Assembly: GCA_030146505.1 (NCBI GenBank)
Contig: JASLCO010000149.1
Coordinates: 1-9,193 of the forward strand
DNA from: Moraxellaceae bacterium
GTDB taxonomy: Bacteria > Pseudomonadota > Gammaproteobacteria > Pseudomonadales > Moraxellaceae
Direction: 5' to 3'
Length of the DNA: 9,193 nt
Shown here piece by piece: positions 1 through 5,440 of the stretch. Under the pieces are notes generated by a model, which saw nothing but the letters and a program-made list of their open reading frames with translations, ran no database searches and was not told the DNA's origin. The position numbers and the translations under genes are program-made. The stretch's first letter is position 1. Every line of letters begins with the position of its first letter.

Positions 1-7
1 ACCGCAA

Positions 8-1822
8 TCAGTGATCGACATGCAGCGAGTCGGGACCGTTGTCTTCCGGCAGCTGTTTCTCGGCGGCTTGCTGGTCGCTTTCAAAAAGGCCCTCCAGTTC
101 CTTCATGGCCTCGCGCGAGCTTTCGATGAGCTTGGCCTCGTCCTGGTAGATGGCATGCTGGCGGCGCATGAGTTCGTCGTCGTACTCGCGGAAGGTGTTC
201 ACGCTGCGCCGTGCGCGCTCCGGCGGGAAATCCAGACCCTCCAGCACTTGCCGCGCCAGATCGAGGCTGGAGAGATACATCTCGCGGTTGATCACATGAA
301 CGCCAATGTCCATGAGCTGGTAGGCGTGGGCGCGGTCACGGGCGCGGGCAAAAATCTTCACTTTGGGATAATGCCGGTGCACGGCTTCGGCGGTGCGCAC
401 CGAATCGCGCACGTCATCAATGGCCAGCACGAAGATCTTTGCCTTGCCGACGCCGGCCGAATGCAGCAGCTCGGTGTGCGCCGGATTGCCGTAGTACACG
501 CTGTTGCCGAAGCGCCGCACGAAGTCCACCTGCCGCGCATCGGCCTCCAGCGCGGTGAAACCGATATGGTGCATGCGCAGCACGCGCGCCACGATCTGCC
601 CGAAGCGGCCGAAGCCGGCAATGATGACGGGATTGTTGTGCTCTTCGATGACATCAAAGGCGCGCTTGTCCTGTGGCTTGAAGCGCGGTTCCAGCCAGCG
701 CTCCAGTACCCAGAAGGCCAGCGGTGTCAGTGCCATGGAAACGGTGACGACCAGCACCAGCCTTTCCATGAGGGCGTTGTCGATGCTGTCGCTGGCGGCG
801 GCTGCCGTGAACAGCACGAAGGCAAATTCACCGCCCTGCGCCAAGGTCACGCCCAGGCTCATGGAGCTGAACAGATTGCTGCCGGAAAGGCGGCCGATGA
901 CCAGCAGCACGACGAATTTCAGCAGCATGAGGATGACGGCCGCAGAAACGATGCCCAAGGTGTCGGCAGCAAGCAGGTCGAGGTCGGCGGTCATGCCCAC
1001 AGCCATGAAGAAGAGCCCGAGCAGCAGGCTTTTGAAGGGCTGGATGCTGGCTTCCAGTTCATGCCGGTATTCCGAGTCGGCCAGCAGCACGCCGGCCAGA
1101 AAGGCGCCCAGCGCCATGGACAGGCCGAGGAATTCCATCAGCGAGGCAATGCCCAGCACGATGAAGAGGGCCGCGCCGGTGAAAAGCTCGGGCGCGCCGC
1201 TGTTGGCAATGAAGCGGAAGGCGGGGCGTATCAGTGTGCGGCTGGAAAAAATCAGTGCCGCGAATACCGCGACAATGCGCAGCAGGTCCATGAGGTCGTG
1301 GCCTTCGCCCTTGTGGCCCGAAAGCAGCGGCACGATCGCCAGCAGCGGGATCACGGCGAGATCCTGGAACAGCAGGATGGCAAAGGCCTGGCGGCCGTGC
1401 TGGGTGGTGAGCTGGTTTTTCTCGGCCAGCAATTGCAGCACGAAGGCGGTGGATGACATGGCCAGGCCGAAACCGGCAATCACGCTGACCCCCGGCGTAT
1501 AGCCAAGCAGGATGCCGATGCCGGTGAACAGTCCGCCCGTACCCAGCATCTGCAGCGAGCCCAGGCCGAACACGGATTTGCGCAGTACCCACAGGCGCGA
1601 GGGTTCAAGTTCCAGGCCAATGAGGAAGAGCAGCATCACCACGCCGTATTCGGCGACATGCAGCACGCTGCGGCCGTCGCTGACGAAACCCAGCGCATCG
1701 GGGCCGATGGCAATGCCGGCCGCCAGATAGCCGATGACAACGGCAAGGCCGAAGCGCTTGAAGAGCGGCACGATGAGCAGTGCCGCGCCGAGAAAGAGGG
1801 CGATTTCGTGTAGCGAGCCCAT
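8..1822 (-). CDS. kefC: Glutathione-regulated K+/H+ antiporter, KefC-like (CPA2 family)
   Basis: Inner-membrane monovalent cation:proton antiporter. In the Kef family, K+ efflux and cytoplasmic acidification protect against electrophiles and are gated by glutathione and its adducts. From the chosen ATG the protein has 604 residues, close to E. coli KefB/KefC (601/620). The first ~380 residues are a hydrophobic Na_H_Exchanger-type domain with FLIGLELEP (near 66-74), LFQDLAVIPLLA (151-162), GAFLAGVLLADSEYRHELE (239-257), GLFFMAVGM (269-277) and AQGGEFAFVLF (328-338). A TrkA-N/RCK domain follows, with the nucleotide-binding GFGRFG at 403-408 and the IFARARD stretch. The charged C-terminal tail after it resembles KefC more than KefB. 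The start at 1822 is preferred over an in-frame ATG at 1906 because AAGGAAAT lies just upstream and the family N-terminus begins here. No KefF/KefG partner is visible. The gene is divergent from cysK. KefB cannot be fully excluded. Confidence 0.88.
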   Translation of the reverse strand: MGSLHEIALFLGAALLIVPLFKRFGLAVVIGYLAAGIAIGPDALGFVSDGRSVLHVAEYGVVMLLFLIGLELEPSRLWVLRKSVFGLGSLQMLGTGGLFTGIGILLGYTPGVSVIAGFGLAMSSTAFVLQLLAEKNQLTTQHGRQAFAILLFQDLAVIPLLAIVPLLSGHKGEGHDLMDLLRIVAVFAALIFSSRTLIRPAFRFIANSGAPELFTGAALFIVLGIASLMEFLGLSMALGAFLAGVLLADSEYRHELEASIQPFKSLLLGLFFMAVGMTADLDLLAADTLGIVSAAVILMLLKFVVLLVIGRLSGSNLFSSMSLGVTLAQGGEFAFVLFTAAAASDSIDNALMERLVLVVTVSMALTPLAFWVLERWLEPRFKPQDKRAFDVIEEHNNPVIIAGFGRFGQIVARVLRMHHIGFTALEADARQVDFVRRFGNSVYYGNPAHTELLHSAGVGKAKIFVLAIDDVRDSVRTAEAVHRHYPKVKIFARARDRAHAYQLMDIGVHVINREMYLSSLDLARQVLEGLDFPPERARRSVNTFREYDDELMRRQHAIYQDEAKLIESSREAMKELEGLFESDQQAAEKQLPEDNGPDSLHVDH

Positions 1823-1890
1823 GGGATTTCCTTTTCGGGGGTGGAAGTAGTGCAGCGGCCACGGGGCGTGGATGCCGGCCGCGTACGAGA

Positions 1891-1928
1891 TTGCCTGATA
1901 TGGCAACTTTCCCGCAAACCTGTTTGCG
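1891..1928. promoter_or_regulatory. Two adjacent inverted repeats in the kefC-cysK divergent region
   Basis: The 156 bp between the divergent starts holds two close palindromes. The first is TTGCC-N6-GGCAA at 1891-1906. The second is CGCAAAC-CT-GTTTGCG at 1913-1928, with perfect 7-base arms. The second abuts TATGCT (1930-1935), a plausible -10 for cysK; a poor -35 (TTTCCC, 1908-1913) would lie 16 bases upstream. The repeats are therefore placed where a regulator would act on cysK and possibly kefC. I do not recognise the factor. CysB is the expected regulator of cysK in enterobacteria, but its sites are too degenerate to call by eye. Confidence 0.5.
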
Positions 1929-1978
1929 CTATGCTGTGCCCTTCATTCACCGGCCCTGCAGTTGACAGGAGGTCTGCC

Positions 1979-2953
1979 ATGACCCTGCGTTTCGATGACA
2001 ATTCCCTTTCCATAGGCAATACGCCGCTGGTGAAACTCAACCGTGTCTGCGGCAGCAATGCCACGGTCTACGCCAAGATCGAAGGCCGCAATCCTTCTTA
2101 TTCCGTTAAGTGCCGCATCGGCGCCAGCATGGTCTGGGATGCGGAAAAGCGTGGCGTGCTGAAGGCCGGCATGGAAATCGTCGAGCCCACTTCCGGCAAT
2201 ACCGGCATCGCCCTGGCTTTTGTGGCGGCGGCGCGCGGCTATCCGCTCACGCTCACGATGCCGTCCTCCATGAGCCTGGAGCGGCGCAAGGTGCTGAAGG
2301 CGCTGGGCGCCACGCTGGTGCTGACCGATCCGGCCAAGGGCATGAAGGGTGCCGTGGAAAAGGCGGAAGAAATCCGCGCCTCGGCACCGGAAAAATATTT
2401 CCTGCCGCAGCAGTTCGAGAATCCGGCGAACCCGGACATCCATGAAAAAACCACCGGCCCTGAAATCTGGCGCGACAGCGAAGGCAAGATAGACATTTTC
2501 GTGGCCGGCGTAGGAACCGGTGGCACCATTACCGGTGTCTCGCGCTACATCAAGAAAACACAGGGCCGCGCGATACAGACGATCGCGGTGGAACCTGCCG
2601 CTTCGCCGCTGATCACGCAAACGCGCAAGGGTGAGGCGCTGACGCCGGCCGGCCACAAAATCCAGGGCCTGGGCGCCAACTTCGTGCCCAGGAACCTTGA
2701 TCTTTCCCTGCTGGACGGCGTGGAAACCGTGAGCAATGAAGACGCCATTGAATTTGCGCGTCGCCTGATGCGGGAAGAGGGCATCCTGGCCGGCATTTCC
2801 TGCGGCGCGGCAGCCTGCGCCGCCGCACGCATTGCCGCGCGTCCGGAGAACAAGGGCAAGACCCTTGTGGTCGTGCTGCCGGATTCCGCCGAACGTTACC
2901 TGTCCACACCGCTTTTCGACGGCCTCTTCACCGAACAGGAAATGGTGCAGTGA
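1979..2953 (+). CDS. cysK: Cysteine synthase A (O-acetylserine sulfhydrylase)
   Basis: Cytosolic PLP enzyme that makes L-cysteine from O-acetyl-L-serine and sulfide, the last step of assimilatory cysteine synthesis. It has 324 residues, the usual CysK length, and resembles E. coli CysK from end to end. The PLP lysine is K44 in NPSYSVKCRIGA. The substrate loop TSGNTG is at 71-76, the phosphate-binding GTGGT at 179-183, and the C-terminal PLP-contacting serine is S274 in GISCGAA. C275 sits where E. coli has serine, next to the PLP-contacting one. The KCRIGA context and full length favour CysK over CysM. The ATG at 1979 is chosen because AGGAGGT at 1967-1973 is a near-perfect Shine-Dalgarno at good spacing, and the family N-terminus starts there; a longer frame from 1841 adds unrelated sequence. 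Its stop codon overlaps the start of the MAPEG gene, so the two are probably co-transcribed. Confidence 0.96.
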   Translation: MTLRFDDNSLSIGNTPLVKLNRVCGSNATVYAKIEGRNPSYSVKCRIGASMVWDAEKRGVLKAGMEIVEPTSGNTGIALAFVAAARGYPLTLTMPSSMSLERRKVLKALGATLVLTDPAKGMKGAVEKAEEIRASAPEKYFLPQQFENPANPDIHEKTTGPEIWRDSEGKIDIFVAGVGTGGTITGVSRYIKKTQGRAIQTIAVEPAASPLITQTRKGEALTPAGHKIQGLGANFVPRNLDLSLLDGVETVSNEDAIEFARRLMREEGILAGISCGAAACAAARIAARPENKGKTLVVVLPDSAERYLSTPLFDGLFTEQEMVQ

Positions 2954-3339
2954 TGACAATTGCCTTCTGGTGCGTGCTGGTCGCGATCTTCCTGCCCTAT
3001 GTGTGGACCTATGTCGCCAAGTTCACCACGGGTTTCCGTCCTCGGGACAACCACAATCCGCGCGAATACCTGGCCAGGCTGGAAGGCCCGGCAAAACGCG
3101 CCCACTGGGCCGAGCAGAACACCTTCGAGTCCGTTCCCGGCTTCATGGCGGCGGTGATCATTGCCCATATCGCCCATGCCGCGCAGGGCTGGGTGGATGG
3201 CCTGGCCGTGGCCTACATCCTCCTGCGCCTGTTCTACGGGGTGCTCTACATGGCCGACAAGGCCATGCTGCGTTCCCTGGTCTGGGCTGCCAGCCTGGCC
3301 TGCGTGGTGGGCCTGTTCGTTGCCTCGGCGCTGGCCTGA
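2953..3339 (+). CDS. MAPEG-family integral membrane protein
   Basis: Small membrane protein of 128 residues, a typical MAPEG length, with about four hydrophobic helices (near 4-22, 62-80, 82-101 and 107-127). Family hallmarks lie in the first cytosolic loop and second helix: NPRE at 35-38, L43, G45, R49-A50, N56, E59 and P62. MAPEG proteins include microsomal glutathione S-transferases and related eicosanoid enzymes. The function of most bacterial members is untested, so glutathione-dependent activity is only a family-based guess. The ATG overlaps the cysK stop by one base (TGATG), which points to translational coupling. AGGAA at 2937-2941 is a possible ribosome site. An in-frame GTG at 2950 would add one residue. 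Confidence 0.85.
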   Translation: MTIAFWCVLVAIFLPYVWTYVAKFTTGFRPRDNHNPREYLARLEGPAKRAHWAEQNTFESVPGFMAAVIIAHIAHAAQGWVDGLAVAYILLRLFYGVLYMADKAMLRSLVWAASLACVVGLFVASALA

Positions 3340-3356
3340 TGTCGTAAAGACCGCAT

Positions 3357-3384
3357 TTGGCAGGCGAGGGCGGGGCGCTATAAT
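3357..3384 (+). promoter_or_regulatory. Sigma-70 promoter of ppa
   Basis: The -35 TTGGCA (3357-3362, five of six consensus bases) and a perfect -10 TATAAT (3379-3384) are separated by 16 bases. Initiation is expected near 3391, giving a leader of roughly 38 nt before the ppa ATG. The -10 is flanked by perfect 7-base inverted arms. Confidence 0.85.
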
Positions 3385-3397
3385 GCGCCCCGTTTTT
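3372..3397 (+). terminator. Intrinsic terminator of the cysK-MAPEG unit, overlapping the ppa promoter
   Basis: GGGGCGC (3372-3378) and GCGCCCC (3385-3391) form a perfect 7 bp GC stem around a six-base loop, followed by G and a T5 tract (3393-3397), then CTTT. It lies 33 bases after the MAPEG stop and fits a Rho-independent terminator. Its loop is the ppa -10 hexamer, so the two functions share the same DNA. Confidence 0.65.
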
Positions 3398-3428
3398 CTT
3401 TCCCCATCCGCCAAGAGCAGTGCAAGCC

Positions 3429-3956
3429 ATGAGCTACAACAATGTCCCGGCCGGCAAGGACGTGCCGAACGATATCTACGTCATCATCGAAATCCCGGCC
3501 AACGCCGCTCCCATCAAGTACGAGATCGACAAGGACTCCGATGCCCTGTTCGTGGACCGCTTCATCGGCACCGGCATGTCCTACCCGGTGAACTACGGTT
3601 ATGTCCCCCACACCCTGTCCGAAGACGGTGATCCGCTGGACGTGCTGGTGGTGACCCCCTTCCCCGTGCAGCCGGGTTCCGTGATCCGCTCGCGCGTGGT
3701 CGGCAAGCTGAACATGGAAGACGAAGCCGGCGTGGACACCAAGCTGCTTGCGGTGCCGCATGACAAGCTCACGCCGCTCTACAAGAACGTGAAGGAATAC
3801 ACCGATCTGCCCGAACTGCTGCTCGGCCAGATCAAGCATTTCTTCGAGAACTACAAGGCCCTGGAGCCGGGCAAGTGGGTCAAGGTGACTGGCTGGGAAG
3901 GCGCTGACGCCGCCAAGGCCGACATCCTCAAGGCCATGGAAGCCGCGAAGAAGTAA
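3429..3956 (+). CDS. ppa: Inorganic pyrophosphatase (family I)
   Basis: Cytosolic Mg2+-dependent enzyme that hydrolyses pyrophosphate to two phosphates and so drives nucleic acid, protein and coenzyme synthesis forward. It has 175 residues, the standard length for bacterial family I. The signature DGDPLDV is at 66-72, with metal ligands D66, D68 and D71. Other expected active-site residues are present: E21, K30, R44, Y56, D98, D103, K105, Y142 and K143 (each one higher than in E. coli numbering). The ATG at 3429 gives the canonical MSYNNVPAGKD N-terminus; an in-frame GTG at 3420 would add three residues. The Shine-Dalgarno is weak (AAGAG, 3413-3417). It is probably a single-gene unit, with a strong promoter upstream and hairpins downstream. 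Confidence 0.97.
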   Translation: MSYNNVPAGKDVPNDIYVIIEIPANAAPIKYEIDKDSDALFVDRFIGTGMSYPVNYGYVPHTLSEDGDPLDVLVVTPFPVQPGSVIRSRVVGKLNMEDEAGVDTKLLAVPHDKLTPLYKNVKEYTDLPELLLGQIKHFFENYKALEPGKWVKVTGWEGADAAKADILKAMEAAKK

Positions 3957-3963
3957 GAACCTT

Positions 3964-4018
3964 CCCCGCCTGGCAAAGCGGGGACGCCTGTCCCGCCCTT
4001 CTCCCTTTTCGGGGCGGG
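3964..4018 (+). repeat. Two GC hairpins downstream of ppa
   Basis: CCCCGC (3964-3969) pairs with GCGGGG (3978-3983) across an 8-base loop. CCCGCCC (3992-3998) pairs with GGGCGGG (4012-4018) across 13 bases. Neither is followed by a T tract, so they may protect the ppa mRNA 3' end or aid termination rather than be intrinsic terminators. Confidence 0.45.
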
Positions 4019-4049
4019 TGGGGGCTGTCGCCCGCCGGGCCGGCGCGGT

Positions 4050-4079
4050 AGCGCTAGACTGCGACGAGCGCTGTTTTTT
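4050..4079 (+). terminator. Probable intrinsic terminator after ppa
   Basis: AGCGCT (4050-4055) pairs with AGCGCT (4067-4072) across an 11-base loop, followed by G and six T (4074-4079). The stem is only 6 bp and the loop is long, so strength is uncertain. It ends 32 bases before the next start codon. Confidence 0.5.
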
Positions 4080-4111
4080 CCTCCGAATCATCTGTGCACA
4101 GGGAGCGTGCC

Positions 4112-4336
4112 ATGATGTCCACCCGCGTATCGCCCTTCACCGAACCTGAATCCGACCTGCTCTTTGTCGAGCTCAGCGAAGAAATCTTCCGTCTGGAAGC
4201 CGAGCTGGCCTGCTTTCATGAACTGGATGCGCTGCGGCGACGCCTGCGCACGCCCGATGAATACCTTGAGCAGATACGCATACGCCGTGAGCTCCTGAGC
4301 CTCCTGGATACGGATATCCGCATTCCTGACCGGTAG
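4112..4336 (+). CDS. Small hypothetical protein (74 aa)
   Basis: I do not recognise this protein. The evidence that it is real is an ATG with AGGGAG (4100-4105) at six-base spacing, codon use like the neighbouring genes, and a coherent soluble composition. Residues from about 20 on are rich in Glu, Leu and Arg with a heptad-like pattern (LSEEIFRLEAELACF, then LDALRRRLRTPDEYLEQIRIRREL), suggesting a two-helix hairpin or short coiled coil. There is no signal peptide or membrane segment. It has a single cysteine, near residue 37. It sits alone between the ppa terminator and the phasin promoter, so context gives no function. An open frame on the opposite strand (4088-4375) is judged to be its shadow. 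Confidence 0.6.
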   Translation: MMSTRVSPFTEPESDLLFVELSEEIFRLEAELACFHELDALRRRLRTPDEYLEQIRIRRELLSLLDTDIRIPDR

Positions 4337-4363
4337 TTCGTCGGCTGCCATCACTATTGTTTT

Positions 4364-4376
4364 ATTGTCCGACAAT
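4364..4376. promoter_or_regulatory. 13 bp palindrome upstream of the phasin promoter
   Basis: ATTGTC-C-GACAAT is a perfect palindrome with a single central base. It ends 28 bases before the TATAAT at 4405, at or just upstream of the -35 region. The TTGTC/GACAA half-sites resemble operators reported for GntR-family (FadR/FCD-type) regulators; that assignment is inference. Confidence 0.45.
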
Positions 4377-4404
4377 CAGCAAGATTGCCATGGATTCCCC
4401 TCCC

Positions 4405-4410
4405 TATAAT
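4405..4410 (+). promoter_or_regulatory. -10 element of the phasin promoter
   Basis: Perfect TATAAT 94 bases before the phasin ATG. No good -35 exists at 16-18 bp spacing; TTGCCA (4385-4390) is only 14 bases away. A weak -35 could mean activator dependence. Expected transcription start is near 4417. Confidence 0.6.
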
Positions 4411-4420
4411 CGCCGCCGTT

Positions 4421-4448
4421 GACCCGGAGGAGTGGTATTGGCCGGGTC
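4421..4448 (+). repeat. Inverted repeat in the phasin 5' leader
   Basis: GACCCGG (4421-4427) pairs with CCGGGTC (4442-4448), 7 bp, across a 14-base loop that contains a Shine-Dalgarno-like AGGAG. It would lie almost at the 5' end of the transcript. It may stabilise the mRNA; it does not include the ribosome site used for the phasin (AAGGAAG, 4491-4497). Confidence 0.45.
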
Positions 4449-4503
4449 GCTTTCCGGGCGTGCCGGTTTCCGTTTCTTTTTCAATTTTTCAAGGAAGTGT
4501 GTC

Positions 4504-4872
4504 ATGGGTGAACTCAAGCAGTTGTCCGAACAGCAGCAGACCCTGGTGGAGCGCGTGAAGAGCCTCGGCCAGCAGATCTATCTCGCCAATCTCGGCCTCG
4601 CCAGCAAGGTCGAAGAAGAAGGCAAGAAGCAGTACGACAAGATTGTTGCCGCCGGTACCGAATCCCGCGGCGAAGCTGCCAGCAAGGCTGAAGTGGTTGC
4701 CGTGGGCGTGGTGGAAGTGCTCAAGGCCGAAGCTGAAAAGCTGAAGGCTGATGGTTTCAAGCCCCAGGTTGAAGCCATCAAGCAGCGTCTGGCCGGCCTC
4801 AAGCTGAAGGAAGAAACCCAGAAGCTGTTCGACGAGCTGGTGGCTGCCGGCGAAAAGCGCAAGGCTGCCTGA
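4504..4872 (+). CDS. Phasin-family polyhydroxyalkanoate granule-associated protein (PhaI/PhaF-type)
   Basis: Phasins coat polyhydroxyalkanoate storage granules and control their number and size. The 122-residue protein resembles the Pseudomonas PhaI/PhaF N-terminal region: the stretch LGQQIYLANLGLASKVEEEG (21-40) followed by a basic LVxAG-like segment (YDKIVAAGTE, 44-53) is the family core. The remainder is amphipathic, Lys/Glu/Ala-rich helix with likely coiled coil (72-120) and contains no tryptophan or cysteine. It lacks the histone-like Ala/Lys/Pro tail of PhaF. The ATG at 4504 has AAGGAAG at six-base spacing; an in-frame GTG at 4432 would add 24 unrelated residues. It is monocistronic, with its own promoter and strong terminator. 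No PHA synthase or depolymerase is in the window. A more general helical stress protein of the phasin fold is possible. Confidence 0.8.
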   Translation: MGELKQLSEQQQTLVERVKSLGQQIYLANLGLASKVEEEGKKQYDKIVAAGTESRGEAASKAEVVAVGVVEVLKAEAEKLKADGFKPQVEAIKQRLAGLKLKEETQKLFDELVAAGEKRKAA

Positions 4873-4950
4873 GTCGCTCGTTTTTTGAGTGTGAATTACT
4901 GAAGAGCGCTGATTTCCAGTTCCAGTTTTTGTTGTTGTGGTAACCCTCTT

Positions 4951-4984
4951 GGGGATGGCCTGTTTTGGCCATCCCCTTTTTTTT
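4951..4984 (+). terminator. Strong Rho-independent terminator after the phasin gene
   Basis: GGGGATGGCC (4951-4960) and GGCCATCCCC (4967-4976) form a perfect 10 bp stem with a TGTTTT loop, followed by eight T (4977-4984). It ends the phasin transcript 79-112 bases after the stop codon. Confidence 0.95.
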
Positions 4985-5440
4985 GGATATTTGATGCCCA
5001 GGTTACTCTGTCGTCCCTGGCGCAACGGAGAGGGGGCTCACGCCCTTTTCATCTCTGGGCGGCGCGTCAATGTGGACCCCCTGAGCAATTCCCTCATTGC
5101 CGGAGCGTATGTACCAAAGCACGGATCCCTGCATGTGTCGGACAGCTGTTGATGGCGGGTGCGGTGCCCTGGCTGGCGACGGCATGACGTGCCGCAGGCT
5201 TGTCCGTATGGCTTTGGCCTGCCTGTATTTTTCTTTGGCACAAAGTGCTGCGATGAAGTGGCGAAAAATACCGGTAAATTGGCCGCCGGGGCTTATCGCG
5301 GCCCCCCTCTCTGTGGTTAAAATGCGAACAGGTTCGTGTTGTACGGTTTGATGCAGGCAGAAAGCCTGCCTTATCCGGTAGCCAGATCGCCGGAGCCGAC
5401 CTCGAAAAAGCCCGAAAAAAAACAAGAATAGGGAGCGGTC
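4985..5440. other. 456 bp non-coding stretch before the first exported paralogue
   Basis: No convincing gene on either strand. The plus-strand frame 5097-5351 lacks a ribosome site, and the long minus-strand frame entering from 6496 is the shadow of the next gene. The left half (4985-5230) shows nothing recognisable. The right half has several small palindromes: GCAC-AAA-GTGC (5238-5248), GGCCGC-N11-GCGGCC (5281-5303), CGAAC-AG-GTTCG (5325-5336), GCAGGC-AGAAA-GCCTGC (5353-5369) and TCCGG-N11-CCGGA (5374-5394). TAAAAT at 5318-5323 is a possible -10 without a good -35. The last three palindromes would then fall at or in the leader of the downstream gene. Confidence 0.5.
5353..5394 (+). repeat. 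Tandem hairpins in the leader of the first exported paralogue
   Basis: GCAGGC (5353-5358) pairs with GCCTGC (5364-5369) over an AGAAA loop. Four bases later TCCGG (5374-5378) pairs with CCGGA (5390-5394) over 11 bases. They end 46 bases before the start codon, followed by an A-rich single-stranded segment (5405-5429). I compared them with cyclic-di-GMP and mini-ykkC riboswitch consensus features and found no convincing match. Confidence 0.4.

Noticed and set aside
11..1456. 481-codon open frame on the plus strand
   Set aside because: It lies antisense to kefC and is rich in His, Gln and Gly without family motifs; long antisense frames are expected opposite GC-rich genes.
4088..4375. 95-codon minus-strand frame
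   Set aside because: It is opposite the 74-residue plus-strand gene, which has the better ribosome site and codon use.
4432..4503. Upstream GTG or TTG start for the phasin
   Set aside because: It would add an N-terminus unlike phasins, whereas the ATG at 4504 has a good ribosome site and the family start.
5236..5251. Sigma-54-like TGGCAC...TGC element
   Set aside because: The GG and GC dinucleotides are one base too far apart for a -24/-12 promoter and the -12 box is not TTGC.
5097..5351. 84-codon plus-strand frame, with an internal start at 5184 giving a signal-peptide-like N-terminus
   Set aside because: No Shine-Dalgarno precedes either start and the C-terminal part is composition-like noise; it overlaps the probable promoter and palindromes.
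5318..5394. Cyclic-di-GMP (GEMM) or mini-ykkC riboswitch in the paralogue 1 leader
   Set aside because: A GGTAGCC segment and paired hairpins invited comparison, but the conserved GGCAAACC and ACGCAAAGCC core of GEMM and the ACGR loops of mini-ykkC are absent.
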